From NCBI GenBank assembly GCA_964020155.1, contig OZ026551.1, positions 2,183,518 through 2,247,517 on the forward strand: a DNA stretch of 64,000 bases, written 5' to 3'. The position numbers and the translations under genes were made by a program. The stretch comes from Chondrilla cf. caribensis (lineage: Eukaryota; Porifera; Demospongiae; Chondrillida; Chondrillidae). Shown here piece by piece: positions 12,401-21,285 of the stretch (the stretch's first letter is position 1; every line of letters begins with the position of its first letter). The notes under the pieces are model-generated. The model was not told the DNA's origin. It was given only the letters and a program-made list of their open reading frames with translations, and ran no database searches.

Positions 12401-15093
12401 GATCAGAGGATCATCATCCTGGTCCTAAGCCACACAGTTCAGACTTGAAAATGCTCTCAACTTCATGATATCAAATACCATACTGATACTGATACTGATA
12501 CCAATACCAAGAATTGCTTTTCACTATAGTAACATTATAATCAATATCAGAAGTTACTGTTTAAACTTAGGGATATAAATTATCCTCAGGTGCAACTTAT
12601 TGCCGTAAAATACGGCACACCTGCTTTTCTCCTTGTATGCACATGCCAGTTTATCACATCCAATTATTTAACAGTTGTTTGTATTTCATGTTCACTGTTT
12701 GTTATCATGATACAGATTCAGAGGAAGCTGACAATATGGTCAATGCCTGTGTGCTATATCCAGCGTCCTCTACTGCTTTCCACTACCGGGTAGGAAATGT
12801 TTCTCATCTTGAGTGGATAGATTCTTTAGGAGATTGTTTGATCAGTTTGTGTGCTAAGGTGAGTATTATTCTGAGCTTACATTTACTGCAAGGTATGCGT
12901 AGCGCTGGGCGGTATACCGAATATATAGTAATATTGCGGCATTATTTGTGCACGGTTTTGATACCGGCTGACTTTTTTTTATGCCGAGATATCGTGATAT
13001 CACGGTATTCTCTAAGGTTTGACCGGTATTTTAAGTAATATATTCCTGAGATATCAAATTTCGCCCTGAAATGATGTGTTTTAAATCCTTTGAAACTATT
13101 GCTGCGACAGCCATGATTACGAGCACGAATAGTGTGCGTGTGCGGAGTAATACGTTGTTACACAGAATGAGAGAATGTTGTCAAAATGGCGACGTCGTCG
13201 GCTGCAAGTTTAAATTTTGATCAGCGAACGAGCAATACGGGTGATCCGAGCAATGAACTTCATCTTGTCGATAAGATGAATACTAAACCTGATATTTGGG
13301 AGTACTTTGCGCTCCGAGTTAACGAGGACGACAAAGTAGTTGAATATTTATTCATTTATTTATGTTTATTTATTTCATTATTATTAAATCAAGGATTCAG
13401 TTATTTCAATGCCCAACTATAACCTTAAAACTCGGTATACCGTAATACCATCGTATAATGTTGGCAATATACCGAAACTGATATTTTTTGATACCCCCCA
13501 GTGCTAGGTATGCGTATGTATTGCTTTCTCCTCAAAATTCCTACCCATGAATAGATTCTGTTGTTAACCTATGTTGCATTTTTATTTTTTTGGTTTTTTT
13601 AACACAATTCACCACTCTGGTAAGAGGGCACGACCACACGATTCAACCTAACCGCAAACATTGTTTATTTTGGGTTAATACAAAAGTAACAAAATATGGA
13701 ATACAGTAGAGCACAAATAGGTGAGAATAAATTCCTTCAGCATTTTTCAAGTAATTGATAATTGGTAGCATTTAAACAATGAGCGCTAATGGATATCTGC
13801 TAATTGCATACTTTTACAGAAAAATGTGAACCGTTATTTTATAACATCTGCCAGTACTGGCTGCTGTGGAAGGGCCTTTCTGGCTCTAATAACTGTTGTC
13901 TGGACCAGAAATCTTTCCAGATAACTTGTGTCTCAGTTAGCAACAAACCATAAGCAATAGAAAGAAAAAATGGGAACTTTTGACGGTTATTAGTTACCAT
14001 TTCCTTTTTGCACTGTACCCTAAATTAAAAGTATTCAGTTGAAGAGTTGAGTTTCATTTTCATCTGTAAAATTCACTGTCAATATTGTCCATTTCACTTG
14101 TTATTCTAGGGAATTGATATATCATTGTTAGGCTTCAACACCTTTTTTCACACAAATTCTTGAATAATGAATCTAGTACATGTATGACTTAACTGGCTCA
14201 TTTCAGGATATACCAACAAAATGCTGACCCATGTGGTTTCACTGAGTTCAAGAATCATGTATTTTGAAAATGTCAACACTTTACAGTCAACTCAAACTCA
14301 CGCCCACACATTAACCTGAAATGTTACTGACTATGCTGAATTGTTTGTGTCTGCGGGTACCTGAGAGTATCAAGTTAGTAGTAACCCTTTAACTGGGTGA
14401 AGTTGACTAATTTGTCGCACCTACTCAGATGTGAGTTTATTTATTGTTAAATTGTGAAGCGGGAGAGAAGCATAGTAAAATGCTCGAATTCCAGTACAGT
14501 AAAGTAATATCCTGTTTGTAGACAACAATTATGACTTCATTTCTAGATTTTGATTTAGAGTGTGACTTACAGCTTTGTGTCAATGGACGTATTACTTTGA
14601 ATTTTATTTCATTCACAGTACTCTGTGAACAGTACACAGTACCCTGATGCTTACTGTTTGATCAGCTGTTTTGGATCAGAGTTGAGAGGCTATGTACAGT
14701 CTGATGATGCTAAGAAGCATCTACCTGGTTTGTTGAAACTAGCAACCAAAAAAGGCATCAAAACTATGTCCCTTGCCATGAAGAACAAAGATTGGTTTGA
14801 CAAGTATGTCCAACCAAGTTTCAAGAGCCTCACATTCAACCATAGGTAGGAAGTATTATGAGACTTCATTATTAAGATGTGTTTCACTCAATTTTTTTTA
14901 ATTTTTTTATCGCAGTAAACAAAAGGTAGATATTTCCAGTTTTCTGACATTTGATGGAGATAAGCGTTTGGATGACAATGTGGCAATGCATTATTGGAAT
15001 CATGACGAGAAATGTCTCCGGAAGTGCAAGGTCCTGAATTATGAAGTACCAAGCATTATAGAATCTGATTTTTGGATGATAACTATTACATAA
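3332..15093 (+). CDS. NLR gene 1: CARD-NACHT-LRR-like receptor, 12-exon model (about 1248 aa)
   Basis: Modelled by splice-site reading and comparison with gene 2. Exons: 3332-3469, 3662-3866, 4540-4716, 5054-5356, 5788-5849, 7247-9014, 9562-9656, 10677-10931, 11858-12053, 12716-12858, 14619-14845, 14916-15093; all junction phases are compatible and the total is 3747 nt. Domains: possible N-terminal membrane segment (residues about 9-30), acidic low-complexity stretch, CARD-like helical domain (about 174-274), short linker, NACHT P-loop NTPase (about 296-884, with Walker A GAPGSGKST and Walker B-like LLLLEGWDE), then a C-terminus with LRR-like strands. From family knowledge, such proteins sense cytosolic signals and oligomerise through NACHT to nucleate CARD partners. 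The first two exons are less certain than the rest; exon 3 has no in-frame Met, so some upstream coding exon is required. Introns hold several transposon insertions. Confidence 0.8.
3662..3866 (+). CDS. NLR gene 1, putative exon 2: acidic linker
   Basis: Opens after a good acceptor (catttcag|TTTACG), stays open through an internal Met at 3698 (MSTIKDEDLLKG...) and is rich in Glu/Asp (VTEESVEETAEERVEV). A phase-1 exit at AAGCAAG|GTTCAT fits the phase-1 entry of exon 3, but GTTCAT is a poor donor; T|GTGTGT six bases downstream gives the same phase. Translation may start at Met 3698 if the upstream exon is non-coding. Confidence 0.5.
4540..4716 (+). CDS. NLR gene 1, exon 3: basic linker upstream of the CARD
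   Basis: Bounded by cacttcag|CT and a strong donor GATG|GTGAGTACG (phase 1 in, phase 1 out). It encodes VLYNDLIDDLQPSSHL... and an arginine/serine-rich stretch around GRSRKRQ. It has the same position, exit phase and terminal Asp-Gly split codon as the lysine-rich exon at 34634-34734 of gene 2, though the sequence is otherwise dissimilar. Confidence 0.6.
5054..5356 (+). CDS. NLR gene 1, exon 4: CARD-like death-fold domain
   Basis: Six-helix-like pattern: RYAYLRENL, DNELAAKLFG, LLDRVHFDEIRAL, HSEAFEKWYQFAAS, RLKHFCECLKELG, KLIEVAKEIRKLL. The order and length (about 100 aa) fit a CARD. Death-fold adaptor domains in NLRs recruit partners by homotypic contact. Entry is read at AATCCAG|TC (phase 1), since the acceptor used in gene 2 (CACAG|AC) is changed to CACATG here. 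Exit is AGAG|GTAATT (phase 1). About 86% identical to the gene 2 exon, with many charge-changing replacements. Confidence 0.8.
5788..5849 (+). CDS. NLR gene 1, exon 5: 62-nt Pro-rich linker exon
   Basis: Acceptor attattag|GA, donor AAA|GTGAGT, phase 1 to phase 0. It encodes SPSTHDLPGPADRPQDKAHK after the split Gly. The gene 2 counterpart at 36848-36909 has the same length, the same phases and the shared GP-DRPQ core. It joins CARD to NACHT. Confidence 0.75.
5962..6701. mobile_element. TA-flanked terminal-inverted-repeat element (non-autonomous, Tc1/mariner-type)
   Basis: The left end CGGTACTAATCATATAAAAC and the right end are inverted repeats for about 35 bp, continuing through TGAACGTTCTACGGG, and are flanked by TA at 5960-5961 and 6702-6703. 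The same intron of gene 2 (about 37018-37060) has the uninterrupted site GCACTAGTGTATGTTA, so the insertion and TA duplication are directly visible. The interior (740 bp total) has a three-copy GTTAATCAAA tract at about 6316-6346 and CGTA-rich palindromes; there is no transposase. Confidence 0.85.
7247..9014 (+). CDS. NLR gene 1, exon 6: NACHT NTPase domain plus helical region
   Basis: Acceptor tttttacag|TACACATC (phase 0), donor TCAG|GTAAGATT (phase 1); 589 codons with no interruption. Walker A GAPGSGKST is at 7544-7570. The Walker B region ILLLLEGWDE is at 7760-7789, with Glu where many NACHT proteins have Asp, followed by the usual small-x-D/E pattern. A sensor-1-like SSVLITSRH follows. 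The region after FVFSDDDLRHLGI resembles the winged-helix/superhelical part of NLRs. ATP-dependent oligomerisation is the family role. Relative to gene 2, three single-codon in-frame deletions are present and no frame breaks. Confidence 0.93.
9136..9516. mobile_element. Short TIR element, relative of the Tc1-like remnant at 24.8 kb
   Basis: Sequence from about 9136 (ACTATGTTACCAAGTGCATG) to about 9250 aligns with 24855-24985 (GTAGTCYGCTTGTAC, CAGACTACTT, GATTAGCACT, AATAACACAATTATCACTAA). The right side at about 9450-9516 is an imperfect inverse of the left end. It lies in the NLR gene 1 intron after the NACHT exon and is absent from the corresponding gene 2 intron. Confidence 0.55.
9562..9656 (+). 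CDS. NLR gene 1, exon 7: LRR-like segment
   Basis: tctcaatag|AC ... GCAGAG|GTAATA, phase 1 to 0, 95 nt. It encodes LSSINNFLERCPKLRNLYLRF..., a single LRR-like strand (LRNLYLRF). Same length and phases as 40784-40878. Confidence 0.8.
9657..10676 (+). other. NLR gene 1 intron with a low-copy repeat
   Basis: About 1 kb of AT-rich intron. The segment at about 9785-10040 aligns with 12120-12370 in another intron of the same gene (GGGYATAAGTTGCA; ATATGAGTAATWA; GAAGTGAAGCRA). No coding potential seen. Confidence 0.5.
10677..10931 (+). CDS. NLR gene 1, exon 8: LRR-like segment
   Basis: gttttcag|GAATAT ... AGTCAG|GTGAGT, phase 0 to 0, 255 nt. It encodes YLSSMEKLSSLITALPDLQE..., KVLTSISNSNVGVLLMRSSS and LHALNLSYFSSQ. 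Leu-spaced strands support an LRR-like solenoid but no canonical repeat consensus is seen. The gene 2 exon 41151-41405 is exactly the same length. Confidence 0.85.
11150..11450. mobile_element. Degenerate MITE, same family as 59164-59673
   Basis: GTGCAAGC...CCTTAGCCATTGTT at about 11155-11190 and CGCATAAATAG...CTATGATCT..AATGATAG.GCCAT at about 11322-11360 align with the 59.2-59.6 kb element. The right terminal repeat is lost. Lies in the NLR gene 1 intron. Confidence 0.6.
11480..11700 (-). mobile_element. Degenerate copy of the MADFKT-type element end
   Basis: On the minus strand, the AGTGGGCTGGAATTTGAGTGC and TTTCAAAATGCC segments match the start regions at 28.05-28.11 kb (minus) and 41.89-41.94 kb (plus), which encode MADFKT..R.GLEFE. 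The ATG and frame are destroyed here. Confidence 0.5.
11858..12053 (+). CDS. NLR gene 1, exon 9
   Basis: gttatcag|GATGAT ... GAACCAG|GTGAGT, phase 0 to 1. It encodes DDAVFDDEKWTEIDDTLPE, TKLRKLYIASYSSSNVGAVF and a basic helix AASRRQKKDLM. Paralogous to 43279-43480, which is six nucleotides longer. Confidence 0.85.
12716..12858 (+). CDS. NLR gene 1, exon 10
   Basis: tgatacag|AT ... GCTAAG|GTGAGT, phase 1 to 0, 143 nt. It encodes SEEADNMVNACVLYPASSTA, FHYRVGNVSHLEWIDSLGDC and LISLCAK. The gene 2 exon 43796-43938 has identical length and phases and shares HPASSTAF/YPASSTAF and SHLEW. Confidence 0.85.
12900..13506. mobile_element. Non-autonomous hAT element with 8-bp target duplication
   Basis: Ends TAGCGCTGGGCGGTAT and (reverse complement of the right end) TAGCACTGGGGGGTAT, flanked on both sides by GGTATGCG (12892-12899 and 13507-13514). 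The 8-bp duplication and TAG-type termini are hAT hallmarks. The interior carries a transposase-like 5' coding fragment. Inserted in the NLR gene 1 intron between exons 10 and 11; gene 2 has no counterpart. Confidence 0.9.
13186..13341 (+). pseudogene. hAT transposase N-terminal fragment (BED-finger-like start)
   Basis: ATGGCGACGTCG opens a frame encoding MATSSAASLNFD... and then KPDIWEYFALRVNEDDKV, which resembles the SxVWxYF..... entry of BED zinc fingers in hAT transposases. The Cys/His ligands never follow; the frame dissolves into AT-rich sequence and stops at 13422. Internally deleted element remnant. Confidence 0.6.
14619..14845 (+). CDS. NLR gene 1, exon 11
   Basis: attcacag|TACTCT ... 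CATAG|GTAGGA, phase 0 to 2. It encodes YSVNSTQYPDAYCLISCFGS, ELRGYVQSDDAKKHLPGLLK and GIKTMSLAMKNKDWFDKYVQ. Shared with gene 2: DxYCLISCxGSxLRGYV and HLPGLL. Confidence 0.88.
14916..15093 (+). CDS. NLR gene 1, terminal exon 12
   Basis: After a 70-nt intron, tatcgcag|T re-enters at phase 2 and encodes KQKVDISSFLTFDGDKRLDD, NVAMHYWNHDEKCLRKCKV and a C-terminal DFWMITIT before TAA at 15091-15093. Gene 2's terminal exon shares FLTFDG, LDxNxxMxxxWNxDExC and VP..I..D.WM. Confidence 0.88.
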
Positions 15094-16106
15094 CTATTGT
15101 CCAACAATAGATATTGATCCTTGCATGTGGTATTATTTTTTACATTAATATGACTGTAATGTTAGGCCAACCATCATTCTAATATACTCACCTAGCTAAT
15201 AGGTCTCATGTTAAGAATAGAAATGATTATGAATAATATTATTATGATGTGAGTATTATATTATATTCACTATTATTATTATACACATGATATATAATAT
15301 ATTATATTGTATAATATATAGTATTTATTGCTCTGACATAATGATAAGATATTAATATTAAAAATTATGAATAACAATATTTCTATATATTGTATGGATA
15401 AAACCATAACAAACATAACAAACCTAGGCCTAACTATATAGTGTGGCTGCATATCACTTAATCATGAATTTCTTGGGTATATAATAATAATATTATGTCT
15501 TTAGGTTAAGATGAACCTTGAAGTTCACTGAATTCGAAGTTCTACATTAATTTGATCATGCATGCACACACACACGCGTTATATATGTACCCTGGATCTT
15601 ATTCCGTAATCTAGAACCTCATACCTCCTCTTACTGAGTAATAGTTATAATTATAAATCATAATAATTTATAATAATTGTAGGATACTGCAAGGGACACT
15701 GTATTTCTGATCATGATCGCTTTGCATCTTGTTCCATAATCTAGAGCCTCATACCTTGTCTTACTGATTGAATAGTGAATTATTATAAGAAACCATGCAA
15801 TGAAAATTGAATAATATAAATGACATGAACCTCTCAGAAACCATTATGGATTTGATTGTTACCCATCATAGGTAGTTTAAAAATTCTAAACTTAAGCATT
15901 AAATTAGATGATGCCATATTATGCTAAGATGTTTCAACATCATGCATTCCTTATTATATTCTATTATAATAGTGTATTTTATCATCTACACATCAAAATT
16001 ATAATATTTGGATTATATTGTTATTAAAATAACTTTTATTGTATTAAAATTATCATTGTAATCATTTCGATATGATATGTATTACTACTACACATCTAGC
16101 ATGAAA
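15094..16106. other. AT-rich intergenic DNA
   Basis: Very AT-rich with TTATTA/ATATTA runs (about 15230-15370 and 15950-16080). The words TCTAGARCCTCATACCT and TTACTGA recur at about 15610-15640 and 15740-15770 (a local degenerate direct duplication). No gene seen. Confidence 0.5.
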
Positions 16107-16708
16107 TTAATATACATAAAACAGAATGTTATAACTAATGTCAATTAAATCTATACCATACTTTAATATAATATCATTATAATAAGTCATAAGCAAACAG
16201 CAATATAGATTCTGCAAAAACCATGCTCCATCCTCTTCTGGTATATCACAATCAGAGTCAGATTCAGGTTCATTATACAAATCATTGTGAGAAATGGATT
16301 CAGACCGCTTTCGTGCTTCATCTTCAAATGCTTTGGAATTTCTTTCATAAGCATCAGCCCTAACAGTGTCTGCTCCATCCTTCAATATTGGGAGTGCTAG
16401 CAAAACAAAAACTTGCCTGATAATTTCAGTCATGGAAAGCTCTTGTGAATACAGCTGTTTTTGAAGAAGATAATGGCACACACGGCAATCACTGGACACA
16501 TTAGGATGAAGAACAGGTGTCTCGAAGTGGAATTGTGGAGGATTTTTAGGGTAATCGGGTGGGAAGACAACAGTGAAAATAAGAAAAGTAGAAACATATG
16601 GAGAATTATCAGGAGATGGCATCTTCCCAATCCAGATATCTACACAATCTCTGAGAGCATAAATTTCTATGTTTCCGCCGCTGGATAAGGGGATTCCATG
16701 TTTTGCAA

Positions 16709-16712
<4 letters not shown>
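16107..16712 (-). CDS. Ubiquitin-conjugating (E2/UBC-fold) protein, possibly damaged N-terminus
   Basis: The minus-strand frame encodes a UBC core: IWIGKMPSPDNSPYVSTFLI, then FPPDYPKNPPQFHFETPVLH, then HPN and a Cys exactly 8 residues after the Asn (C codon at about 16476-16478), the spacing of the E2 active-site Cys. The usual Gly three residues before that Cys is Cys (SSDCRVC), and the following Leu is His. A C-terminal helix (ADAYERNSKAFEDEARKRSE) and an acidic tail (ESDSDCDIPEEDG) follow. E2s pass ubiquitin or a ubiquitin-like protein from E1 to substrate or E3. The E2 N-terminal helix is not in this frame: upstream is a (CA)n tract, and a helix-like MYQSRLCSLIKKLNKIID sits beyond it in another frame. 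Intronless, so it may be a retrocopy; activity is uncertain. Confidence 0.75.
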
Positions 16713-16748
<36 letters not shown>

Positions 16749-16802
16749 GTGTGTGTATGTGTGTGTGTGTTGTGTGTGTGTATAATAATAATAATAATAA
16801 TA
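16711..16802. repeat. (TG)n plus (TAA)n microsatellite inside the E2 locus
   Basis: About 74 bp of TG with single-base breaks, then seven TAA/ATA units. On the minus strand it lies between the N-terminal helix-like segment and the UBC core, and it is translated in the core's frame as Tyr and Thr-His runs. Confidence 0.9.
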
Positions 16803-16984
16803 TAAGGTCAATAATCTTATTCAATTTTTTGATTAGGCTGCAGAGACGTGATTGATACATGCACCTTGCTTATTATTATGATAATAATAGTAATAAATAA
16901 TGAATAATTTTTTTATTATGTAATTAATATAGCACCTATTTAATTTCAATTATAACTCATATGTTAATATATACACACATTTTA

Positions 16985-17950
16985 TCTTATGTGTTTTGAA
17001 ATAGGTTTGTTGCAAGTCATGTGTCTTCATGACTTATGACTATAACAGAATGTGAATTAGAAGAGAACTACAGAGTATGTGTGTGTGCATGTGTGTGTTT
17101 GTGTGGTCTCCATAGACAGGCCTCACTGTCTATGATATCAGTAGAGTACATGTCAACATTAACATGCAGCACGCTCAACAGTAGAGACGAATGTTATTAC
17201 AAATTGAGTCTAAACTCAGACACAGGTAGACATATCCACAGGTTTTGGAGGTACAGATGGTGTGATTAGCATGCCCAGGACGACAAGCAGAGACCACACC
17301 CAACAATCATGTTGAAGAATGGACACAGCAGTCATGCCCTGGATGCTACCTGTAATTTTTAGGATGTGTGGATAAACATTTACTGAACTTCAACATCCAG
17401 GCACCACATCCACAAATATTTTATTACATCTGTACATCCACAAATGAGTATTATTGAAACTGATTATAATATTCTAATATTAATGGTGGCCTTATTGCAT
17501 ATTAACTAGCTTAATCATGTATGTAGCACAGCTGTAAAGAGATGCATTCTGGGCAGTCTGCACTACCAGCTAATAATGTGGTTGTAATAGGTGTCATGTG
17601 CATATTGATGTGAGCCCCCGCCCCACTCCACCCCCATGGGCTGAGTTCAACATTCTAGTGAGACATATGCACTATTTCTGGTAGTACTAGACTGTGCAAT
17701 TCCCCTACATACATCAGGGCAGAGATCATATTTTGACTACCTTCCCAATTTGGGCATTGAACATTACTTTTTATGTATCAAATTTGATTTGTAATGATTC
17801 CAGTTAATATTATTAACGATAATGATGTGATTAAATACAAATCTTATGTTTGCATCAGCCATGTATACAAAAACCCATCATATTTTAATCTCCGAACCCT
17901 CATGGTAAGTATACTATAAACCACCAATGCATACATGTCTACAGTTATAT
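16985..17950. repeat. Dispersed repeat block (copy of 27.0-28.95 kb)
   Basis: Core TCATGTGTCTTCATGACTTA at about 17018, short TG tract, then GTCTCCATAGACAGGCCTCA and 230 bp closely matching 27206-27475, then 17.39-17.95 kb matching 28.55-28.95 kb (TAATGGTGG.CTTATTGCATAT; TTTTGACTACC; CTCCGAACCCTCATGGTAAG). It ends where the reverse transcriptase remnant begins. Confidence 0.75.
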
Positions 17951-17954
17951 AGGT

Positions 17955-18470
17955 GTCGGGCAGATTTTGGCGATGACAGTATAGTACCCCTACTCATGAT
18001 TGATGCCAACAATGCACTTTAACCCCCTCAACCAAGAGTTAGCCTTGAAAAATGCCCAAATGCAATAGGTATCCTACCATTTATTCAACATGTGAGCATA
18101 GAAGCTCATCAGATATGGTATGCAGATGATGAAGACAGGGACACTGGACCCAGCATTTGGATATCACCCAAATTCCAGCAAGACTCGATTGCATGATAGT
18201 TAAACCAGATAACCTCGAAGAGTCCAAGAAACCCAAGTAACCACACAAAGAGGCAAGCTCCTAGGGGCTGCAGTAGGATAGAAATCCTTCATCCAGTATT
18301 TGGTATCAAACAAAGTGGAATCTACTGTTGCCAAGATTAAGAATCTTGCCCGTATAGGTTTACAGAAAGATGGACTTATCAAATCTTCTCCATATAATGC
18401 CAGATATTTCTGACATGCTACAAACCATCGAAGACATGATTAGCCATAAAAATAATTACTGCCTGTTTTG
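17955..18470 (+). pseudogene. Reverse transcriptase remnant of a retroelement
   Basis: Frame fragments read LLMIDANNAL, LNQELALKN, QIWYADD (YADD at 18119-18130), then FGYHPNSSKTRLH, TTQRGKLLGAAVG and FIQYLVSNKVESTVAKIKNL. These are in the order of a reverse transcriptase palm domain, but with stops, frameshifts and a deletion of the region between motif A and YADD. The downstream GGACATTTCGGTCCCGAAGA at about 18739-18758 resembles retroelement 3' ends. Inactive. Confidence 0.7.
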
Positions 18471-18859
18471 ACTGGAAGAAGTGCCTTTAGCAACATTGAG
18501 AGGGATCTGGCCTTGCCGCGATTTTATTTGATATTTATTCATCTGCTTTCTAATTATTCTCATAAGTATTGTTAGTGTTGTATGTCTTGGATGTGTGTTT
18601 ATTACATGCTGAGTATTGTATATTTAATGTTATAATATTTTGTTTATATCGTAGAGGTTCATTGCTATGTAGTTGTATATATTTCTTCTTCTAAAGATTT
18701 ATTGAGCTTAGCATAGCATGGAATTGTTTATTAGTTTTGGACATTTCGGTCCCGAAGACCTTCGTCAGTAATAAATAGATAAGAATGCACGTTACAGCTA
18801 ATGACTCGGACTCCAATCTTCTTGCACAGTGCTTGGATCTTAATTTTATAATTTTTATA

Positions 18860-21285
18860 ATGATACTTATTACATTGCCATATCAATAATTTATACCTAC
18901 AAATCATTATAATATACATATTAATATTATGATAATTATGCACATATGTACCAACAATAATTCTCATGATATGGAAAATTTAATTACACAATTGTTCGTT
19001 ACATTAGTATTAGTATTATATAATACTACTACTGAGTATGTAATATTATAACATCAGGCTACTTGCTAAAGTGAATGTACTAGTTCAAATATTAGCTTAG
19101 AATGACGAATAGAACAGCCTGTAATTGAGTAGTAATCTATGTTGCAACAGATTATCGTCACTTCTGCAGCTGTGTCTTCGTGATGCATGCATGGCTTTTG
19201 ACACTACTTGCAGACTATAATATGAATGAGAAGAAAACCATACAGTCAATACGTGTGCATGTGCATGTGTGTGTGTTGTGTCAAGTGTGTTTCCGTGTGT
19301 ATGGTTGTGTGATGTGCATGCATGTGTGAGCTTGTGTCCAAGTGCATATGCGTACATTTATGTGTATGTGCATGTCTGTATTTTGTGCAAGCATGTAGTA
19401 AGCTTTGATAGAAAATCAATATTACAATTCTCGGAACATGCTTCACTTAAAATACACCACATGACACACTCTCTTGTGGCAACAGCAACTGACACACTTG
19501 CTACACTGAGGACTACCGAGAACATGCATGTAGTACAAGCAGGCTGGTAGGCAGAGTGGTGGGGCGGGTGGGATACAGGAGAGAGGTGTTGTCACACATT
19601 CATGACTTGAACACCCACTGGCAGGAAGGGTGGGTAGGACCAGCTGCCACTGCCACACCCACTGCATAGAGGATGAGCACAAGATATGTTGAATGGTACA
19701 CTAACTGGTTCTCGGCAGTGGTTCTAAGGATATGGCACATACAGCGCTACACATGTAAATACATGCACATTACAAGGAGTAGTTTAGACCAATCTATATT
19801 GATGTCATTTGAGAAGATGTTGATGAGGTAAGCATAAATGAGGAGAATTGAGAGGGCAGTGAAGCAGCAGACAGGGTGAGAAATTGAGGAATTATGGGGA
19901 AAAAGCACTCAGCTCTTTCAGCTGAAGTGATGAACAGAGAGGTTTGTTCCAGCTATGGGACTCTACATCCGGGACAAAAGGATGCGGAGACATCATGGCT
20001 GTGGATCAAAACTGTTTCTGCATCCTATGTGTGCATTACCAATGATAATCAGTTTCCGGTCATTGACCTGAAACAGAAGTAAAAAAGGACTAATTGGTTA
20101 TTGGTTCAAGCTTTGAAATGCTTACAATTATTGAAGGTGCTTGTAAACATAATAATTTTATGGATATCATCCAGTTGGATAATATTATTGTTAAAGTACT
20201 GTAACTAATAATACAATTCATTGTATATCATGAAATAAGCTGCTCACTCCAAGGGTATAAAATCTCTAACAGGGACACCTAGGACTTTGTTAAATAATTT
20301 ATTCACCTTACCAATGATAGTCAATAATTGCTCTTTGGCATCAAACCCATGCAATTATAGTTCACTTGATTATTGGTTCCAGCTTTAAAATGCTCACAAT
20401 AAATATTGAGTGCACATGATGTACATACTTTCTATCACAGACATCTGGGGCTTTGGTTACATATTGTTACTTCTATACTGCAGCTATACAACTGGGACAC
20501 TAGATGCTGTCCTTATTACAGAGATCCACGTGATTTATAGGTTTACAGCTGACAATGTACATGAATTAGTCAGTACTGCATTACACATATACGTACAAAT
20601 TCACACTGTACAAATGAAATACCAAAAGTTGTTGGTGCCTCGGTTCACAGTTTATCCAGCAGTTGTATTATGCACAACAGTTATATATTCTGTTTAGAGT
20701 TTACAGGGCCAGGGCCCACTTGTCATTAGCGAAGCGTTCTTTGATGGAAAATCACCGAGATTCACCCAAAGAAATAGAACCTGGTATGCATAGAAAATGA
20801 AGAGCTGACCAATGAAGATGACAGTAAAAGTAGAACATGCTAGTTTTCCAGACTGTGGTACACACACGTTGGTCAGCAAAGCATACGGTCATTATGGTGT
20901 TCACAAAAACAGAAGACTGATTTCAACCCTATCAGCTGCTTACCAGAAACACTAGCTATATATCAAAATGATCGCAAACAGCAAGTGCAGAGTATAATCG
21001 AGGCGAAGGGCTCATTTCTCAGACACAGCTGGAGTGATTTCCTTTGAAGTTGAAATTTCCAAAATAACCCTAATCTACCATAAATAATAAATAATAAATA
21101 ACCCTAATCTACCTTTCAAAGCAACTCCAAAAGCTACTTCTGGTTTCTCAAGATGTGCTCAACAATATGGTGTAACGGATGAGACATGTTTGAGGTGAAG
21201 AAAACCAAACTTTATTTTCCAAATCGACAAATCTAAATTCAAGATAACATGGCGAGAAGCCTATAAAGCCTCTTAGTTGTGTCAT
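18860..21285. repeat. NLR 3'-flank repeat unit, copy A
   Basis: Collinear with copy C (45060-47480) over about 2.4 kb and with copy B (21286-23770) over its first part. Landmarks: TACATTGCCATAT, CTGTGTCTTCGTGATGCATG, GGCTGGTAGGCAGAGTGGTG, AATGATAATCAGTTT, TTGAGTGCACAT and AACCCTAATCTACC. It includes a weak TG/GCATG microsatellite (19253-19380). The frames inside it are not conserved between copies and I do not regard them as genes. Confidence 0.85.

Noticed and set aside
19443..19682. Minus-strand frame with MCSSSMQWVWQWQ, repeated at 45658
   Set aside because: Absent as a frame from copy B because of a 47-bp deletion; simple repeat-unit DNA.
20410..20697. Frame beginning MHMMYILSITDIWG, also found at 46594
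   Set aside because: Similarity follows from the recent duplication of unit A/C; the ends differ by indels that shift the frame, so there is no sign of protein selection.
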